A stretch of 64,000 bases of DNA, taken from Actinomycetaceae bacterium. GTDB taxonomy: Bacteria; Actinomycetota; Actinomycetes; Actinomycetales; Actinomycetaceae. Position 1 is the first letter of the stretch, and each line of letters opens with the position of its first letter. Positions 9,017 to 18,150 of this stretch are shown in pieces. Both the position numbers and the translations under genes were made by a program. Under the pieces are notes generated by a model. The model did not search any database and had not been told where the DNA came from. It was given only the letters and a program-made list of their open reading frames with translations. The stretch lies in contig JAUNAP010000001.1 of assembly GCA_030527545.1 (NCBI GenBank), positions 309,641 to 373,640 of the forward strand, written 5' to 3'.

Positions 9017-9715
9017 ATGAACACCACATGCGTATTGAGCGCGAAAGCGCTGACGAAGACGTTCGGTTCGGTGACTGCGTTGAGGGATGTGAGCTGCCGC
9101 ATCGAGGCGGGGGAGCTCGTGGCGATCATGGGTCCTTCGGGATCGGGGAAATCGACGCTGCTGCATTGCCTGTCTGGGGTCTTGCCCGTCGACGCCGGTG
9201 AGGTGCGTGTCGCCGGGCAGCTCCTGTCGGGGCTGTCAGATCACAAGCGCTCTCACGTACGCCTGTCCACGTTCGGCTTCATCTTCCAAGACGGTCAGCT
9301 GCTTGATGAGCTGACCGCACGCGAGAACGTGGCTCTGCCGCTCATGCTGGAGGGGACTTCGCGGCACAAGGCTTTGGCGCGCGCCGACGACGTTCTGGCC
9401 AGCCTCGGCCTGGGCAGCGAGCGGACTCGTCGACCGGGCGACATGTCGGGTGGGCAGGCACAGCGCGTCGCGGTCGCGCGCGCCTTGGCGGTGTCGCCGG
9501 CGGTCATCTTCGCCGACGAGCCGACGGGTGCTCTCGACCAAACGACCGGTCACGAGGTCATGCAGCTACTGACGGCCTGCGCGCATCGCAACGGTGCGGC
9601 GCTCGTTGTCGTCACGCACGATCCTATGATCGCGCGTTGGTGCCATCGCCTCATCGAGATCCGAGATGGTCGCATCCACGCCGACCGCATGATTGTTGAG
9701 GAGGACGATCAATGA
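9017..9715 (+). CDS. ABC transporter ATP-binding protein (MacB/LolD/BceA type)
   Basis: 232 residues from ATG 9017 (an upstream in-frame start at 8981 adds unconserved sequence). Walker A is GPSGSGKS, the signature is MSGGQAQR, Walker B is VIFADEPTG and the H-loop is VVTHD, so all ATPase motifs are intact. The subfamily pairs with FtsX-like permeases in export or target-protection of lipids and antimicrobial peptides. The permease gene starts inside the last codons (4-base overlap), so the two are translationally coupled. Substrate unknown. Confidence 0.9.
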   Translation: MNTTCVLSAKALTKTFGSVTALRDVSCRIEAGELVAIMGPSGSGKSTLLHCLSGVLPVDAGEVRVAGQLLSGLSDHKRSHVRLSTFGFIFQDGQLLDELTARENVALPLMLEGTSRHKALARADDVLASLGLGSERTRRPGDMSGGQAQRVAVARALAVSPAVIFADEPTGALDQTTGHEVMQLLTACAHRNGAALVVVTHDPMIARWCHRLIEIRDGRIHADRMIVEEDDQ

Positions 9716-11157
9716 ATGGCCTGGAGGTCACTCGACCACGCAATCTGGCCAGCGTTACCCGTATGGTCTTGCGGGCGCGCCTGTCTTCTGCCTCGCACGA
9801 GCGGGTCACGGTCGGGCTAACGATCCTCGGCTTCGCAGTGGCGACCTGGCTGCTCATGACAATGGCGGGCGGAACATGGATGCTCTACTCCCGTTCGATT
9901 GACCCGCCGGGTCTGCTGGCGGACATGCTGGAGCGCGACGAGTCTTTCCGCTTCATGTTGCAGATCTATGTCATCTTGGCGGTCATCGCCTGCGCCTTCA
10001 CGCTCGCACCTTTGTGCATGTTGGCGGCTGGGGCAGCGCGCATGGGAGCTCATGCGACGTCGCGCAGGCTGGCGGTGCTGCGCCTCATCGGTTTGTCCTC
10101 GCGCGAGGTCACCCGCATCGCCGTGACAGAAACGGCAGTGTTGGGCATCATCGGCGGCCTCACCGGTTCGGCGATATACGCCGTTTCGCTACCCGCATGG
10201 GGATTCTTATCGATCGAGGCAGTGAGAATCGAGCCGGTGACCATGCTCTTGCCCTTCCCCCTCTTCGCCTCAATCTTCGTCGCGACGATCCTCATGGGGA
10301 TCCTCTCGTCGTTCATCGGATTGCTGCGGGTGAGAATCTCGCCGCTGGGGGTCGCCAAACGCCAGATGCCCAAGCCTCTCAAGGCCTGGCGTCTCCTCGT
10401 CCTCGTCGTGGCCATCGGCCTGTATTTCTCCGTTGCCCCGATGCTGCTGACGAAGTACGGCGTCGATAACGTGTGGCCGATCATGATCTTCGCTACCGTG
10501 CTGGCCGGTATCGTCCTTGCCGTCAATATCGTCGCGCCCTGGGTGTTGCAACTGTGTGCACGCGCATGCTCCCACCTGCCCTTTCCTGCTGCGATGACAG
10601 CGTTTCGCCGGATTGAGCGCGATCCTCGGGGCACATGGCGGCGCGTGGGATCGGTGGCGCTCGTGTGCTTCGTTGCGGGCGCGGTTGGCGTCAAGCCCGT
10701 CGTAGGCGCCGCGGTGAACGACTCCATGCCCAACGACGTTAAGCGTATTCACCTGGCCTTTGACACGGACCTGGCCCTGGGGCTCGCTATCACACTGGCG
10801 ATCGTGTTCATCGCTGTGGCGATCATGACAGTGACGACGGCGGTGACGAGCATATATGAGCAAGCGCCCCAGGCACAGGCTCTCCACCGGTTGGGGGTGC
10901 GTGTCGGTTTCCATACGCGCGTGGCGTGGCTCGAGCTCGTCTTGCCCCTACTGCTCGCAGCGACGACCCTGCCATTGGGGTTCGTCACGTCACGTCCTAT
11001 GCAGGAGGCCGCCGAAAAGTTTGCCCACACCCACGGCAACAGCGTGCCTGTTCTGACCGCAGTCGCCGCAGGGATTGGCGTAGTCCTCGCCGCCCAATTC
11101 CTCGTCGAACCGTTGCGTCGCCAAACGGCACTCGCTCACGTACGCAGCAACGACTAG
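9712..11157 (+). CDS. FtsX-like ABC transporter permease
   Basis: 481 residues with about ten predicted hydrophobic segments and two FtsX-like cores. The first core contains SRRLAVLRLIGLSSREVTRI and the second QALHRLGVRVGF, the cytoplasmic coupling helices of the family. No large extracellular sensor loop of BceB type is seen. It overlaps the ATPase gene by 4 bases. With the divergent two-component genes this looks like a self-regulated envelope-stress or antimicrobial-resistance cassette; substrate and inducer are not determined by the sequence. Confidence 0.85.
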   Translation: MNGLEVTRPRNLASVTRMVLRARLSSASHERVTVGLTILGFAVATWLLMTMAGGTWMLYSRSIDPPGLLADMLERDESFRFMLQIYVILAVIACAFTLAPLCMLAAGAARMGAHATSRRLAVLRLIGLSSREVTRIAVTETAVLGIIGGLTGSAIYAVSLPAWGFLSIEAVRIEPVTMLLPFPLFASIFVATILMGILSSFIGLLRVRISPLGVAKRQMPKPLKAWRLLVLVVAIGLYFSVAPMLLTKYGVDNVWPIMIFATVLAGIVLAVNIVAPWVLQLCARACSHLPFPAAMTAFRRIERDPRGTWRRVGSVALVCFVAGAVGVKPVVGAAVNDSMPNDVKRIHLAFDTDLALGLAITLAIVFIAVAIMTVTTAVTSIYEQAPQAQALHRLGVRVGFHTRVAWLELVLPLLLAATTLPLGFVTSRPMQEAAEKFAHTHGNSVPVLTAVAAGIGVVLAAQFLVEPLRRQTALAHVRSND

Positions 11158-11214
11158 CGATCGCACGGACCCTCCCACCCGTCCTCGATGGGGGGGAGGG
11201 TCTCGGCGACCCGA

Positions 11215-11220
11215 TAACAT
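11215..11220 (+). promoter_or_regulatory. -10 hexamer of a probable leaderless promoter (MFS gene)
   Basis: TAACAT is followed by GCCACC and the GTG at 11227; no Shine-Dalgarno. Confidence 0.6.
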
Positions 11221-11226
11221 GCCACC

Positions 11227-12414
11227 GTGACCCATCTCCTCCTCGTATTTGTCTACCTGGCCTTCATTAGCCTCGGGCTTCCCGATGGGGCACTGGGTGC
11301 AGGATGGCCTTCGATGTATTCCGATCTGGAAGTTCCGGTGGGATACGCGGGGCTGATCTCGATGGTCATTGCGGGAGGGACCATCGTGTCGAGCCTCAAC
11401 TCAGACCGTTTGACGAGGCGCCTGGGCACTGGGGTCGTCACGGTTGGTAGCGTCGCCATGACGGCGGTTGCGCTCGGTGGTTTCTCGATCTCGCATACCT
11501 TCGGGGTGTTGCTCCTTTGGGCAATCCCATACGGTTTAGGGGCGGGATCCGTCGATGCAGCCCTCAATAACTACGTGGCCCTGCACTACAAGTCCGCCCA
11601 CATGAGCTGGCTTCACTGCATGTGGGGTGTCGGAACGATGTCGGGTCCCTACATCATGGGCTTCGTCCTTGCCAAAGGCATGACGTGGAATACGGGTTAT
11701 CTCGCCATCGCCCTCATCCAGGTGGTACTCACGGCTATCCTGCTGAGAAGTCTGCCCCGCTGGAGGCAGCGTAGACAGGTCCAAGACGTGGACGCCGACG
11801 CAGGCCCGCTCACCCTGCGCCAGGTCGTGGCGATCCCCGGAGCGAGAGCGGTCATGGTGTGTTTCCTGTGCTACTGCGGCATCGAGTCGACGACGGGGCT
11901 GTGGGCATCGACCTTCCTCAAGCTTGCGCGAGGAGCCACCCCCGAGACGGCCGCGACCTTTGGCGCCCTGTTCTACATCGGCATCACGCTCGGGCGGGCC
12001 GCCTGTGGCTTCCTCACCTACCTCGTTTCCGATGAGACGCTCATCCGTGGCGGGACGATCATCATCGCCGCCGGTTCGCTTCTCGTAGTCATTCCCGACT
12101 TCACGGCCGCGGCGATCGCGGGTTTCGTTCTCGTCGGGATTGGGTGCGCACCCGTGTATCCGTGCATCATCCATTCGACACCCGCACGTTTCGGTGCTCA
12201 GCGTTCCCAAGCGATTATCGGCGTCGAGATGGCAGCCGCCTACGTCGGCACACTCGCACTTCCTCCGTTGTTTGGTCTCATCGCCGAGCACGCGAGCACC
12301 GCGGTGTTGCCTGCCTATCTGTTCGCGCTCGCGGTTGTGATGGGCGTCATGCACGAACGTCTCATCCGGGCCACGCGCGTGAGGAGCACGAGGGCTCGCG
12401 TCGCGGGGGAGTGA
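11227..12414 (+). CDS. Major facilitator superfamily transporter
   Basis: 395 residues, about 12 membrane segments in two halves separated by a basic loop (RWRQRRQ near residue 180). The first loop carries the MFS motif A-like SDRLTRRLG. The N-terminal LGLPDGALGAGWPSM and LHCMWGVGTMSGP resemble sugar-type MFS carriers of the FucP/YfkF-like group, which is only a hint of substrate. It is monocistronic, with a leaderless-type -10 upstream and a tRNA gene on the other strand downstream. Confidence 0.85.
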   Translation: MTHLLLVFVYLAFISLGLPDGALGAGWPSMYSDLEVPVGYAGLISMVIAGGTIVSSLNSDRLTRRLGTGVVTVGSVAMTAVALGGFSISHTFGVLLLWAIPYGLGAGSVDAALNNYVALHYKSAHMSWLHCMWGVGTMSGPYIMGFVLAKGMTWNTGYLAIALIQVVLTAILLRSLPRWRQRRQVQDVDADAGPLTLRQVVAIPGARAVMVCFLCYCGIESTTGLWASTFLKLARGATPETAATFGALFYIGITLGRAACGFLTYLVSDETLIRGGTIIIAAGSLLVVIPDFTAAAIAGFVLVGIGCAPVYPCIIHSTPARFGAQRSQAIIGVEMAAAYVGTLALPPLFGLIAEHASTAVLPAYLFALAVVMGVMHERLIRATRVRSTRARVAGE

Positions 12415-12480
12415 ACGCGTGCGGGCAGCGCCTACCCGTAGACCATGGCGCGTTGTTCCGGCGAGTTGCGTGCGAGCAAG

Positions 12481-12510
12481 AAAAAATCCCGGCGCCTCAA
12501 GGCGCCGGGA
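12481..12510 (-). terminator. Rho-independent terminator of the initiator tRNA gene
   Basis: On the minus strand, a perfect 10-bp stem (TCCCGGCGCC with GGCGCCGGGA) and a 4-base loop are followed by six T residues, just after the tRNA 3' end. Confidence 0.9.
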
Positions 12511-12516
12511 CCGCGG

Positions 12517-12590
12517 TAGCGGGGGAGGGATTTGAACCCCCGACCTCCGGGTTATGAGCCCGGCGAGCTACCGAACTGCTCCACCCCGCG
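12517..12590 (-). tRNA. Initiator tRNA-fMet (CAT)
   Basis: A 74-base cloverleaf read on the minus strand with anticodon CAT. Initiator features are visible: an unpaired C1-T72 end of the acceptor stem and three consecutive G-C pairs (GGG/CCC) at the bottom of the anticodon stem. The CCA is not encoded (CCG follows). The 240-base gap between the MFS gene and the YkvI-type gene holds only this gene and its terminator. Confidence 0.95.
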
Positions 12591-12658
12591 TCGGTGATTT
12601 CCACTTTAGTCTCCGGGGGTGGACTGGGCAAATCGAGCCGCTGTGAGGCCCGACACGA

Positions 12659-14095
12659 CTAGGGGTGGTGGCTGTGCTCCGGGCTGTCCTCACCTCGCGC
12701 GACGGCCTCTTCGACAGCGTCTTCGACTACGCCCTCGTGAGTTGGAAGCAGCGTGCCGGTGTCATCGAGAACGGCCTCCTCGCCGTGTTCGTCGATGAGC
12801 TCGTCGATGGCCTCGACCTCGGCCTGGGTGGTCGCGACGACGCGGGCGTCGACGGGCTCGCCGGCGGCGTCAAGCTCGCTGGCGACCTCATCGACCATGT
12901 CCCCGTGGAGCGTGTGGTCGGCCAGGTTTGACGCCGCCAACTCCTTCTCGAGACGCTTGTGGTCGCGGGCGGTGAAACGACGGCGACGGTGAAGCTTATC
13001 GGTGACGAGATCGCGGATCCTTACCCGGCGTGCCGTTTCCTTTTGGATCTGTTTGCGGTCGAGAACCCAGCGGATGACGATCATCGCGATGATGACGATG
13101 CCGACCCACCCGATGATCGGATAGAGCTTGCCAACGAGGGTTTTAAAGCCGAGGAACGAGCAGGCGAATCCGGCCAGCGTCGTGCCAATAAGAGCGGGCT
13201 TGTACCACGACGAGCGGATGCCGGCGGCGCGCTTGCCGAGGGCATAAAACATGCCGATCGCCGTGTTGTAGATCATTCCGAAGATGACGATCGCCATGAT
13301 CGTGCCGAGGACGGGGCTGATGTCGTTGACCATCGCGAGCATCGGCATGTCGGCGTCTTTGACACTGTCGACGGAGACGAAGATCGCGCACGAGGCGATG
13401 AAGAGCAGCAGACCGAAGGTCGCCCCACCGAAAAGGCCTCCCAGGCCGGCGATGCGGGCGTTGAGCTGATCTCCGCCCATGACGAGGGCCATCGACAGGG
13501 CGAGGATGAGTGCGAGACCGACGTAGTTGAGGACGGCAACGGGCCAGTTCGGCAGCGGTGAGGGTACCGAGAGCGCCACGTTCGACAGCGCCTCCCAGTC
13601 AGGATTAGCGCTGATGAAGGCGTGGAGAGATGCTGCGACCGTGAACACGATGATGAAGGGGGTGATCGAGCCGATGATCGTCATCACCTTGTTGACATCA
13701 AGCATCCCGGTGAGGATGACGAGGACGGTGACGACGACCGCGCCCACCCAGTTGGGTAGGCCGAACTGTTGATGGAGGTTCGAGCCGGCACCGGCGATCA
13801 TGACGAAGCCGAGACAGAAGAGGACAAGGCACACGAACGCGTCTACGAGCCGGGAGATCCACGGACGCGTGATCGAATCAAAAACGTCGGTGTGCTCCAT
13901 TGCGTGATAGTAGGAGCCCAGCTGGAGGATGGCGACGCCCGCAAGTGCGAGCAGGATCGCTGAGATGGCCGCGGCTACGATTCCACCGGTCCCGTAGGAC
14001 ACGAAGTACTGCAACACCTCCTGCCCTGATGCGAACCCGGCCCCGACGACGAGACCGATAAAAGCGAGCGTGGTCTGCAGTACTTTACGTGCCAT
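12659..14095 (-). CDS. YkvI-family membrane protein (COG3949)
   Basis: 478 residues. The first 340 have about ten membrane segments with the family opening FIGLVVGAGFASGQEVLQYF and fit the APC-superfamily YkvI group of transporters whose substrate is not known. The last 130 residues form a hydrophilic tail, first basic (KLHRRRRF) and then strongly acidic, likely cytoplasmic. ATG at 14095 is preceded by GAAGGGAATA. A TATACT hexamer lies at 14142-14147 on this strand. Confidence 0.85.
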   Translation of the reverse strand: MARKVLQTTLAFIGLVVGAGFASGQEVLQYFVSYGTGGIVAAAISAILLALAGVAILQLGSYYHAMEHTDVFDSITRPWISRLVDAFVCLVLFCLGFVMIAGAGSNLHQQFGLPNWVGAVVVTVLVILTGMLDVNKVMTIIGSITPFIIVFTVAASLHAFISANPDWEALSNVALSVPSPLPNWPVAVLNYVGLALILALSMALVMGGDQLNARIAGLGGLFGGATFGLLLFIASCAIFVSVDSVKDADMPMLAMVNDISPVLGTIMAIVIFGMIYNTAIGMFYALGKRAAGIRSSWYKPALIGTTLAGFACSFLGFKTLVGKLYPIIGWVGIVIIAMIVIRWVLDRKQIQKETARRVRIRDLVTDKLHRRRRFTARDHKRLEKELAASNLADHTLHGDMVDEVASELDAAGEPVDARVVATTQAEVEAIDELIDEHGEEAVLDDTGTLLPTHEGVVEDAVEEAVARGEDSPEHSHHP

Positions 14096-14150
14096 TATTC
14101 CCTTCTCAACCGGGGAGTTTCCCCGATAGCAACGAGAACACAGTATAGGC

Positions 14151-14185
14151 CACCCCCTCTCACGAAAGACTCATGAGAGGGGGTG
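14151..14185 (-). terminator. Intergenic hairpin between the Pip gene and the YkvI-type gene
   Basis: CACCCCCTCTC and GAGAGGGGGTG form a perfect 11-bp stem around a 13-base loop directly after the YhgE/Pip stop codon. No T-run follows on the minus strand, so it may be a stabilising 3' end or weak terminator. Confidence 0.5.
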
Positions 14186-14193
14186 GGGGTGCT

Positions 14194-16824
14194 TTAGGCG
14201 GGAACGTGCGCGGGTTCGTCGCCGATTCGCTCGATGAGAGACGCGGTGTCTTCTGGTGCCGATCCCGGGTAGGCGAGTGCGGGATCATAGGGCATGGGCT
14301 TGAGCCCGGTCCGCCGCTTAGCCGCGATGAGCGTGATGAGGATGCCCGAGAGCATCCAACCGCACAGGACGGCCAAGCTCGTGCCGAGCGGTACCGATGC
14401 GCCCGCCGTGAGATCGCGAATGGCGCGCACCGTGTATGACATGGGCAACACCTTGTTGGCGGCCTGGAGGAAGCCGGGGGTCGTCTCGATGGCGAAGGTT
14501 CCTGCGGAGGCGCCCAGCTGCAGGCACATGAGCAGCAGCGACACGAATCGGCCTCTGAACCCAAAGAGTGCGATGACGGCCTGGTTGATGGCGACAAAGG
14601 TGAGCGAGGACAGGACACATGCTCCGATGAGACCGACGATATCGGCCGCCTGCAGGTCGAGCAGCAGCTCGAGGGCAACAACGACGATGATGGCCTGGAT
14701 CGTTGCAATGCACGAGGCCGTCATCGCAGAACGCAGTGCGCACACAAAGAAGGGTTCGGTGCGCGAGCGACGCAGGTCGAGGGCGGGGATAACGAAGAAG
14801 ATCCCGATCGCGCCGATATAGAGCGATAGTGCCATGAAGAACGATGAAAAGCCGATGCCGTTTGTCGACACGGCGTTCAAGCGTGTCGGCTCGACGGCGA
14901 TGGGTTGGGAGGCAACGTCTGCTGCCTTGTTTGCCTGAGCCTTCGATAGCTGGGGGATCTTATCGGCGCCTTCGTCAAGACGTTTGGTCAGCTCATTTGC
15001 CCCGAGACTGAGGGTGCGTGAACCATCGGCGAGTTTTTTCGCCCCGGCCTGAGCTTCGTTCAACCCCGAATCGAGACGGTGAGCGCCTGAGGCGAGGTCT
15101 TTCGATCCTGACGCTGCTCGCTGGGCTCCGTTGGACAGGGCGGCGGTGCCGTCGGTTGCTTGCCGGGCCCCGTCGAGGAGAGCCGGGGAGTTGCCCGTGA
15201 GCTCGCGCCCGCCGGCCTGTAGTTGAGAAACACCGGGGACGATGAGTCCGTTGAGAGCATTGGTAAGGCTGCGCGAGCCCGATCCGGCTTCAGCCACGCC
15301 TCGAGCGAGCGTGTCCGTGCCCGAGGCAAGCGCCGAGGTGGCGTCCTTGAGGCTTGTCGGGTTGGTCGCTCCGTCGGGCGTAGCGAGAGCAGCCTGGAGA
15401 AGCTTGGTCGCCCCGTCGTGGATGGTGGGGTTGTCTGGATCGGCCCCCTGTTTGAGCGCGGCGGCCAGGCGCGTGGCGCCCGCATTGAGGTCGTGACCGC
15501 CGTTAGCGATCTCACGTGCCGCGTCTCCGGCTTGGCGTACGCCCGCCTGTAGCTTGGCGACCTCGCCCGGTAGAGCGTCGGTGGACAGGCCCTTGGCGCG
15601 CAGTGCCCGATTGAGGCAGATGCACACGGGATCGATGCGCCCGATTCCGGAGCAAGCGCGTTTGAGGCCCGCAGCGAGCTCACCCATCTGGTCGGCACCC
15701 TGGGCGAGGGTGACGTCTTGCGGTCCGACGAGCGCGTCGGCAAGCTGGTTAGCGCCGGCGGCCAGCCGGGCGGACCCGTCGCTGAGTTGGTCGGCGCCCG
15801 AGGATGCCTCCTCAATGCCGCCCACGAGCCGCCGCGCACCGTCGGCGAGCGCGTCGACGCCGGCATCGGCCTTCTTGGCTCCTTCGGCGAGTTGGTTGGC
15901 GCCGTCGGCTATCGTACGCTGGCCGCGCCCAGGATGAAGTTGTGCGTCGAGGCTTGACATTCCCTCCTGGAAGGAAGGTTGACCGCGCCGCTGGGGCTTG
16001 GTGAGACCGTCGGCGAGTGTGTCGATCCCTCCGGAGAGCTCTCCGGCGCCTGCTGTATAGCGGGCGATGCCGTCGGCGAGGGCGTGGGAGCCGGCGTTGA
16101 GTCGAGAGGCCCCGTCGGCGAGTTCACCGACACCGACGGTGAGCGTGTCCGCCCCCGAGGCCAGCTGACCGCTGCCGTCTTTGAGCTGAGTGGTCCCCGA
16201 GTGCAAAGACTCAGCCCCGTCGGTCAGCCGGTCACCGCCGTCCGCGATCTGGCCGGCTCCTCGCGCTCCTTCACTGAGACCGGACTTGATGGTGCCCATG
16301 GAGATGAGTAGCGAGTCGATGTAGTCGCGCGAGGCCTGTGTGGAGGCTACTTTTTCGAGGTTGAGCGACACCGATTGCGCCATCGTGCCAGTGAGGTAGT
16401 TGACGCCATCGTTGGTATAGAGCTGGATGGTCGTTTGCTGTTGGCCGGCTGCCTCGGGATTCGACATAGTGGCGAGATTGGTCGACAGGTCGGAGGGGAT
16501 GAGGAGCATCGCCTGGTAGGTGCCGTTTTCCAGGCCCTTTCTGGCCGTATTCTCATCGGCGCTGACCCACCCGAATCCCTGCTTTTCTCCGGTGGTGAGT
16601 CGCTTTGTGAGCTCTTGACCAATGGAGAGGCGTTGCGTCGTGCCGTCGGGCAGGGTAGCAGTGTGCGCTCGGTCGAGGTTGACGACGGCGGCGGGGATCC
16701 TGTCGAGCCGGTCGATGGGGGCTTCGTAGGCCCACGTGAGCATAGAGGTATAGAGCAAAGGCAGGATCGACAACGCGATGATGATGACGGCGTTGGCGAG
16801 TCGGTTTCCAGTGAGACGCCTCAA
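14194..16824 (-). CDS. YhgE/Pip family membrane protein with heptad-repeat stalk
   Basis: About 876 residues. One membrane segment near the N-terminus is followed by the Pip core motif (IPAAVVNLDRAH), a very long extracytoplasmic stalk (about 185-640) and five to six C-terminal membrane segments of the ABC-2 type. The stalk is built from 7-residue units of G-A-x-x-L-x-D type, the known XXXLXXG heptads of this family. They are interrupted near residues 370-400 by a Cys-containing insert (CSGIGRIDPVCIC). The open frame extends to a TTG at 16842. The TTG at 16824, 6 bases after a GAAGGA Shine-Dalgarno, is preferred. The family includes the phage-infection protein Pip and ESX-associated YueB; the function here is not known. 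Divergent TetR gene upstream. Confidence 0.82.
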   Translation of the reverse strand: MRRLTGNRLANAVIIIALSILPLLYTSMLTWAYEAPIDRLDRIPAAVVNLDRAHTATLPDGTTQRLSIGQELTKRLTTGEKQGFGWVSADENTARKGLENGTYQAMLLIPSDLSTNLATMSNPEAAGQQQTTIQLYTNDGVNYLTGTMAQSVSLNLEKVASTQASRDYIDSLLISMGTIKSGLSEGARGAGQIADGGDRLTDGAESLHSGTTQLKDGSGQLASGADTLTVGVGELADGASRLNAGSHALADGIARYTAGAGELSGGIDTLADGLTKPQRRGQPSFQEGMSSLDAQLHPGRGQRTIADGANQLAEGAKKADAGVDALADGARRLVGGIEEASSGADQLSDGSARLAAGANQLADALVGPQDVTLAQGADQMGELAAGLKRACSGIGRIDPVCICLNRALRAKGLSTDALPGEVAKLQAGVRQAGDAAREIANGGHDLNAGATRLAAALKQGADPDNPTIHDGATKLLQAALATPDGATNPTSLKDATSALASGTDTLARGVAEAGSGSRSLTNALNGLIVPGVSQLQAGGRELTGNSPALLDGARQATDGTAALSNGAQRAASGSKDLASGAHRLDSGLNEAQAGAKKLADGSRTLSLGANELTKRLDEGADKIPQLSKAQANKAADVASQPIAVEPTRLNAVSTNGIGFSSFFMALSLYIGAIGIFFVIPALDLRRSRTEPFFVCALRSAMTASCIATIQAIIVVVALELLLDLQAADIVGLIGACVLSSLTFVAINQAVIALFGFRGRFVSLLLMCLQLGASAGTFAIETTPGFLQAANKVLPMSYTVRAIRDLTAGASVPLGTSLAVLCGWMLSGILITLIAAKRRTGLKPMPYDPALAYPGSAPEDTASLIERIGDEPAHVPA

Positions 16825-16847
16825 TGGTCTTCCTTCACACAAGCAAA

Positions 16848-16873
16848 ATGATACATGACTGAATCATGATACA
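16848..16873. promoter_or_regulatory. Candidate TetR operator between the Pip gene and its regulator
   Basis: ATGATACA occurs twice, at 16848-16855 and 16866-16873, and CATGA/TCATG forms an inverted repeat around CTGAA at the centre (16854-16868). The cluster lies in the AT-rich gap between divergent genes, where a TetR repressor would act on both. Role inferred from position. Confidence 0.5.
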
Positions 16874-16940
16874 GTGCTGTCCCCAGCGGCGCCTCATCGA
16901 CGGTGTGAAACGTGAGACAATCGCACGTAAGGAGGTCACG

Positions 16941-17624
16941 GTGAGCGATATTTCACGCGAGCGACTCAAGCGCATCGCTAAGGAACCGACGCCCAGGCGG
17001 CGAGACACCGCCCAAAAGCTAGTGGCGGCTGCCGCCGAAATCATCGCCGAGGTAGGCATGTCGGGCGCATCCGTCCAGCAGATCTGCACACGCGCAGGCT
17101 TTACGCGAGGGGCCTTCTACTCCTCCTATCGCGACGTCGACCACCTCCTCGTCGATCTCATCGAAGATCGCGCGGCCCTGCTCGACGACGTGCTGGCGCG
17201 TACTGTTTCGCCTACGGTGTGCAAAGACCACGATCGTGATCGCGAGGCCGACGCGTTGACGCAGGCGGCGCTCCACATCGGTCTGGCGCTTCCCCTGGAG
17301 AGGGATTTCTACCTTCTCCATGACGAACTCGTTCTCTATGGCGCGCGTCACGCCCACATTGGTGAACTCATGCGCTCCTACGACGAGAGGTTGGAGGCCG
17401 GAATCGCCTCCCTCATCGAGCGGGTCCTGTCAGGGACGGGGTACCGCCTCGATGTCGCCCCGGCCCGAGCGGCCTCGCTCGTGCTTGCCGTGTGCGAGAG
17501 GTTTTACCGGGCCCTCTTGTTGAGACCAGCCCGCGACGAGCAGGCGACGCGTGAACGTGTCGTCGACTTCGTGACGCAGGCGGTACCGCTTGTACTCACG
17601 AGTGTGACGACGTATCGGGGATGA
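16941..17624 (+). CDS. TetR family transcriptional regulator
   Basis: 227 residues from the GTG at 16941, which follows a full Shine-Dalgarno (TAAGGAGGT at 16928-16936); the ATG at 16866 in frame would be an unsupported extension. The N-terminal helix-turn-helix (about residues 25-70) reads AAAAEIIAEVGMSGASVQQI then AGFTRGAFYSSY. The rest is an alpha-helical ligand domain without recognisable specificity. Divergent from the Pip gene, which it probably represses. Its 3' end overlaps the convergent folA gene by 29 bases. Confidence 0.9.
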   Translation: MSDISRERLKRIAKEPTPRRRDTAQKLVAAAAEIIAEVGMSGASVQQICTRAGFTRGAFYSSYRDVDHLLVDLIEDRAALLDDVLARTVSPTVCKDHDRDREADALTQAALHIGLALPLERDFYLLHDELVLYGARHAHIGELMRSYDERLEAGIASLIERVLSGTGYRLDVAPARAASLVLAVCERFYRALLLRPARDEQATRERVVDFVTQAVPLVLTSVTTYRG

Positions 17625-18150
17625 TGCGTTCGTAGTAGTCGATACGCCACGCTAACTCGTTCTCATCCCGCCATGCCCCCGCGGGGTCGGAACGGTCGAC
17701 ACTGTGCGCAAAAAGGGCCTCGTCGATCCTCGGTGCGCGCGTGGGCAAGTCGGTGGAGAAATCACAGGCCCTGGCCTTGAGCGTGGTGACGACGAGCTCG
17801 TCGGCGTCGCCGATGGTGTCGGCATAGACGATGCCTCCGCCGATGACCCACGCCCGGTCACCGAGCGAAGCCGCAAGCTCGTAAGCCTCCTCGACCGAAT
17901 GGGCGAGAAGGACCCCCGGGGCGGGCGGACGCTCGGTGTGGGTGATGACGATCGACGTGCGCCCGGGCAGGGGACGGTGGCCGAGGGAAGCGAAGGTCCT
18001 CGCCCCCTGGATAATGGGGTGACCCATCGTCACCGTTTTGAAATGCGCAAAGTCGCCGGGGATACGCCAAGCCATGTCGGAGCCGGTGCCGATGGCGCCG
18101 TCACGCGTCTGCGCCCAGATTAATCCGAGGGTCAGCGAGGGTGGCTTCAT
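17596..18150 (-). CDS. folA: Dihydrofolate reductase
   Basis: 184 residues from ATG 18150. Reduces dihydrofolate to tetrahydrofolate with NADPH. Conserved blocks: [20 protein letters not shown] at the N-terminus, the substrate-binding acid in [27 protein letters not shown] and IGGGIVYAD for NADPH. The start codon overlaps the thyA stop by 4 bases (ATGA), so it is translationally coupled to thymidylate synthase, whose product dihydrofolate it recycles. Confidence 0.93.
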   Translation of the reverse strand: MKPPSLTLGLIWAQTRDGAIGTGSDMAWRIPGDFAHFKTVTMGHPIIQGARTFASLGHRPLPGRTSIVITHTERPPAPGVLLAHSVEEAYELAASLGDRAWVIGGGIVYADTIGDADELVVTTLKARACDFSTDLPTRAPRIDEALFAHSVDRSDPAGAWRDENELAWRIDYYERIIPDTSSHS

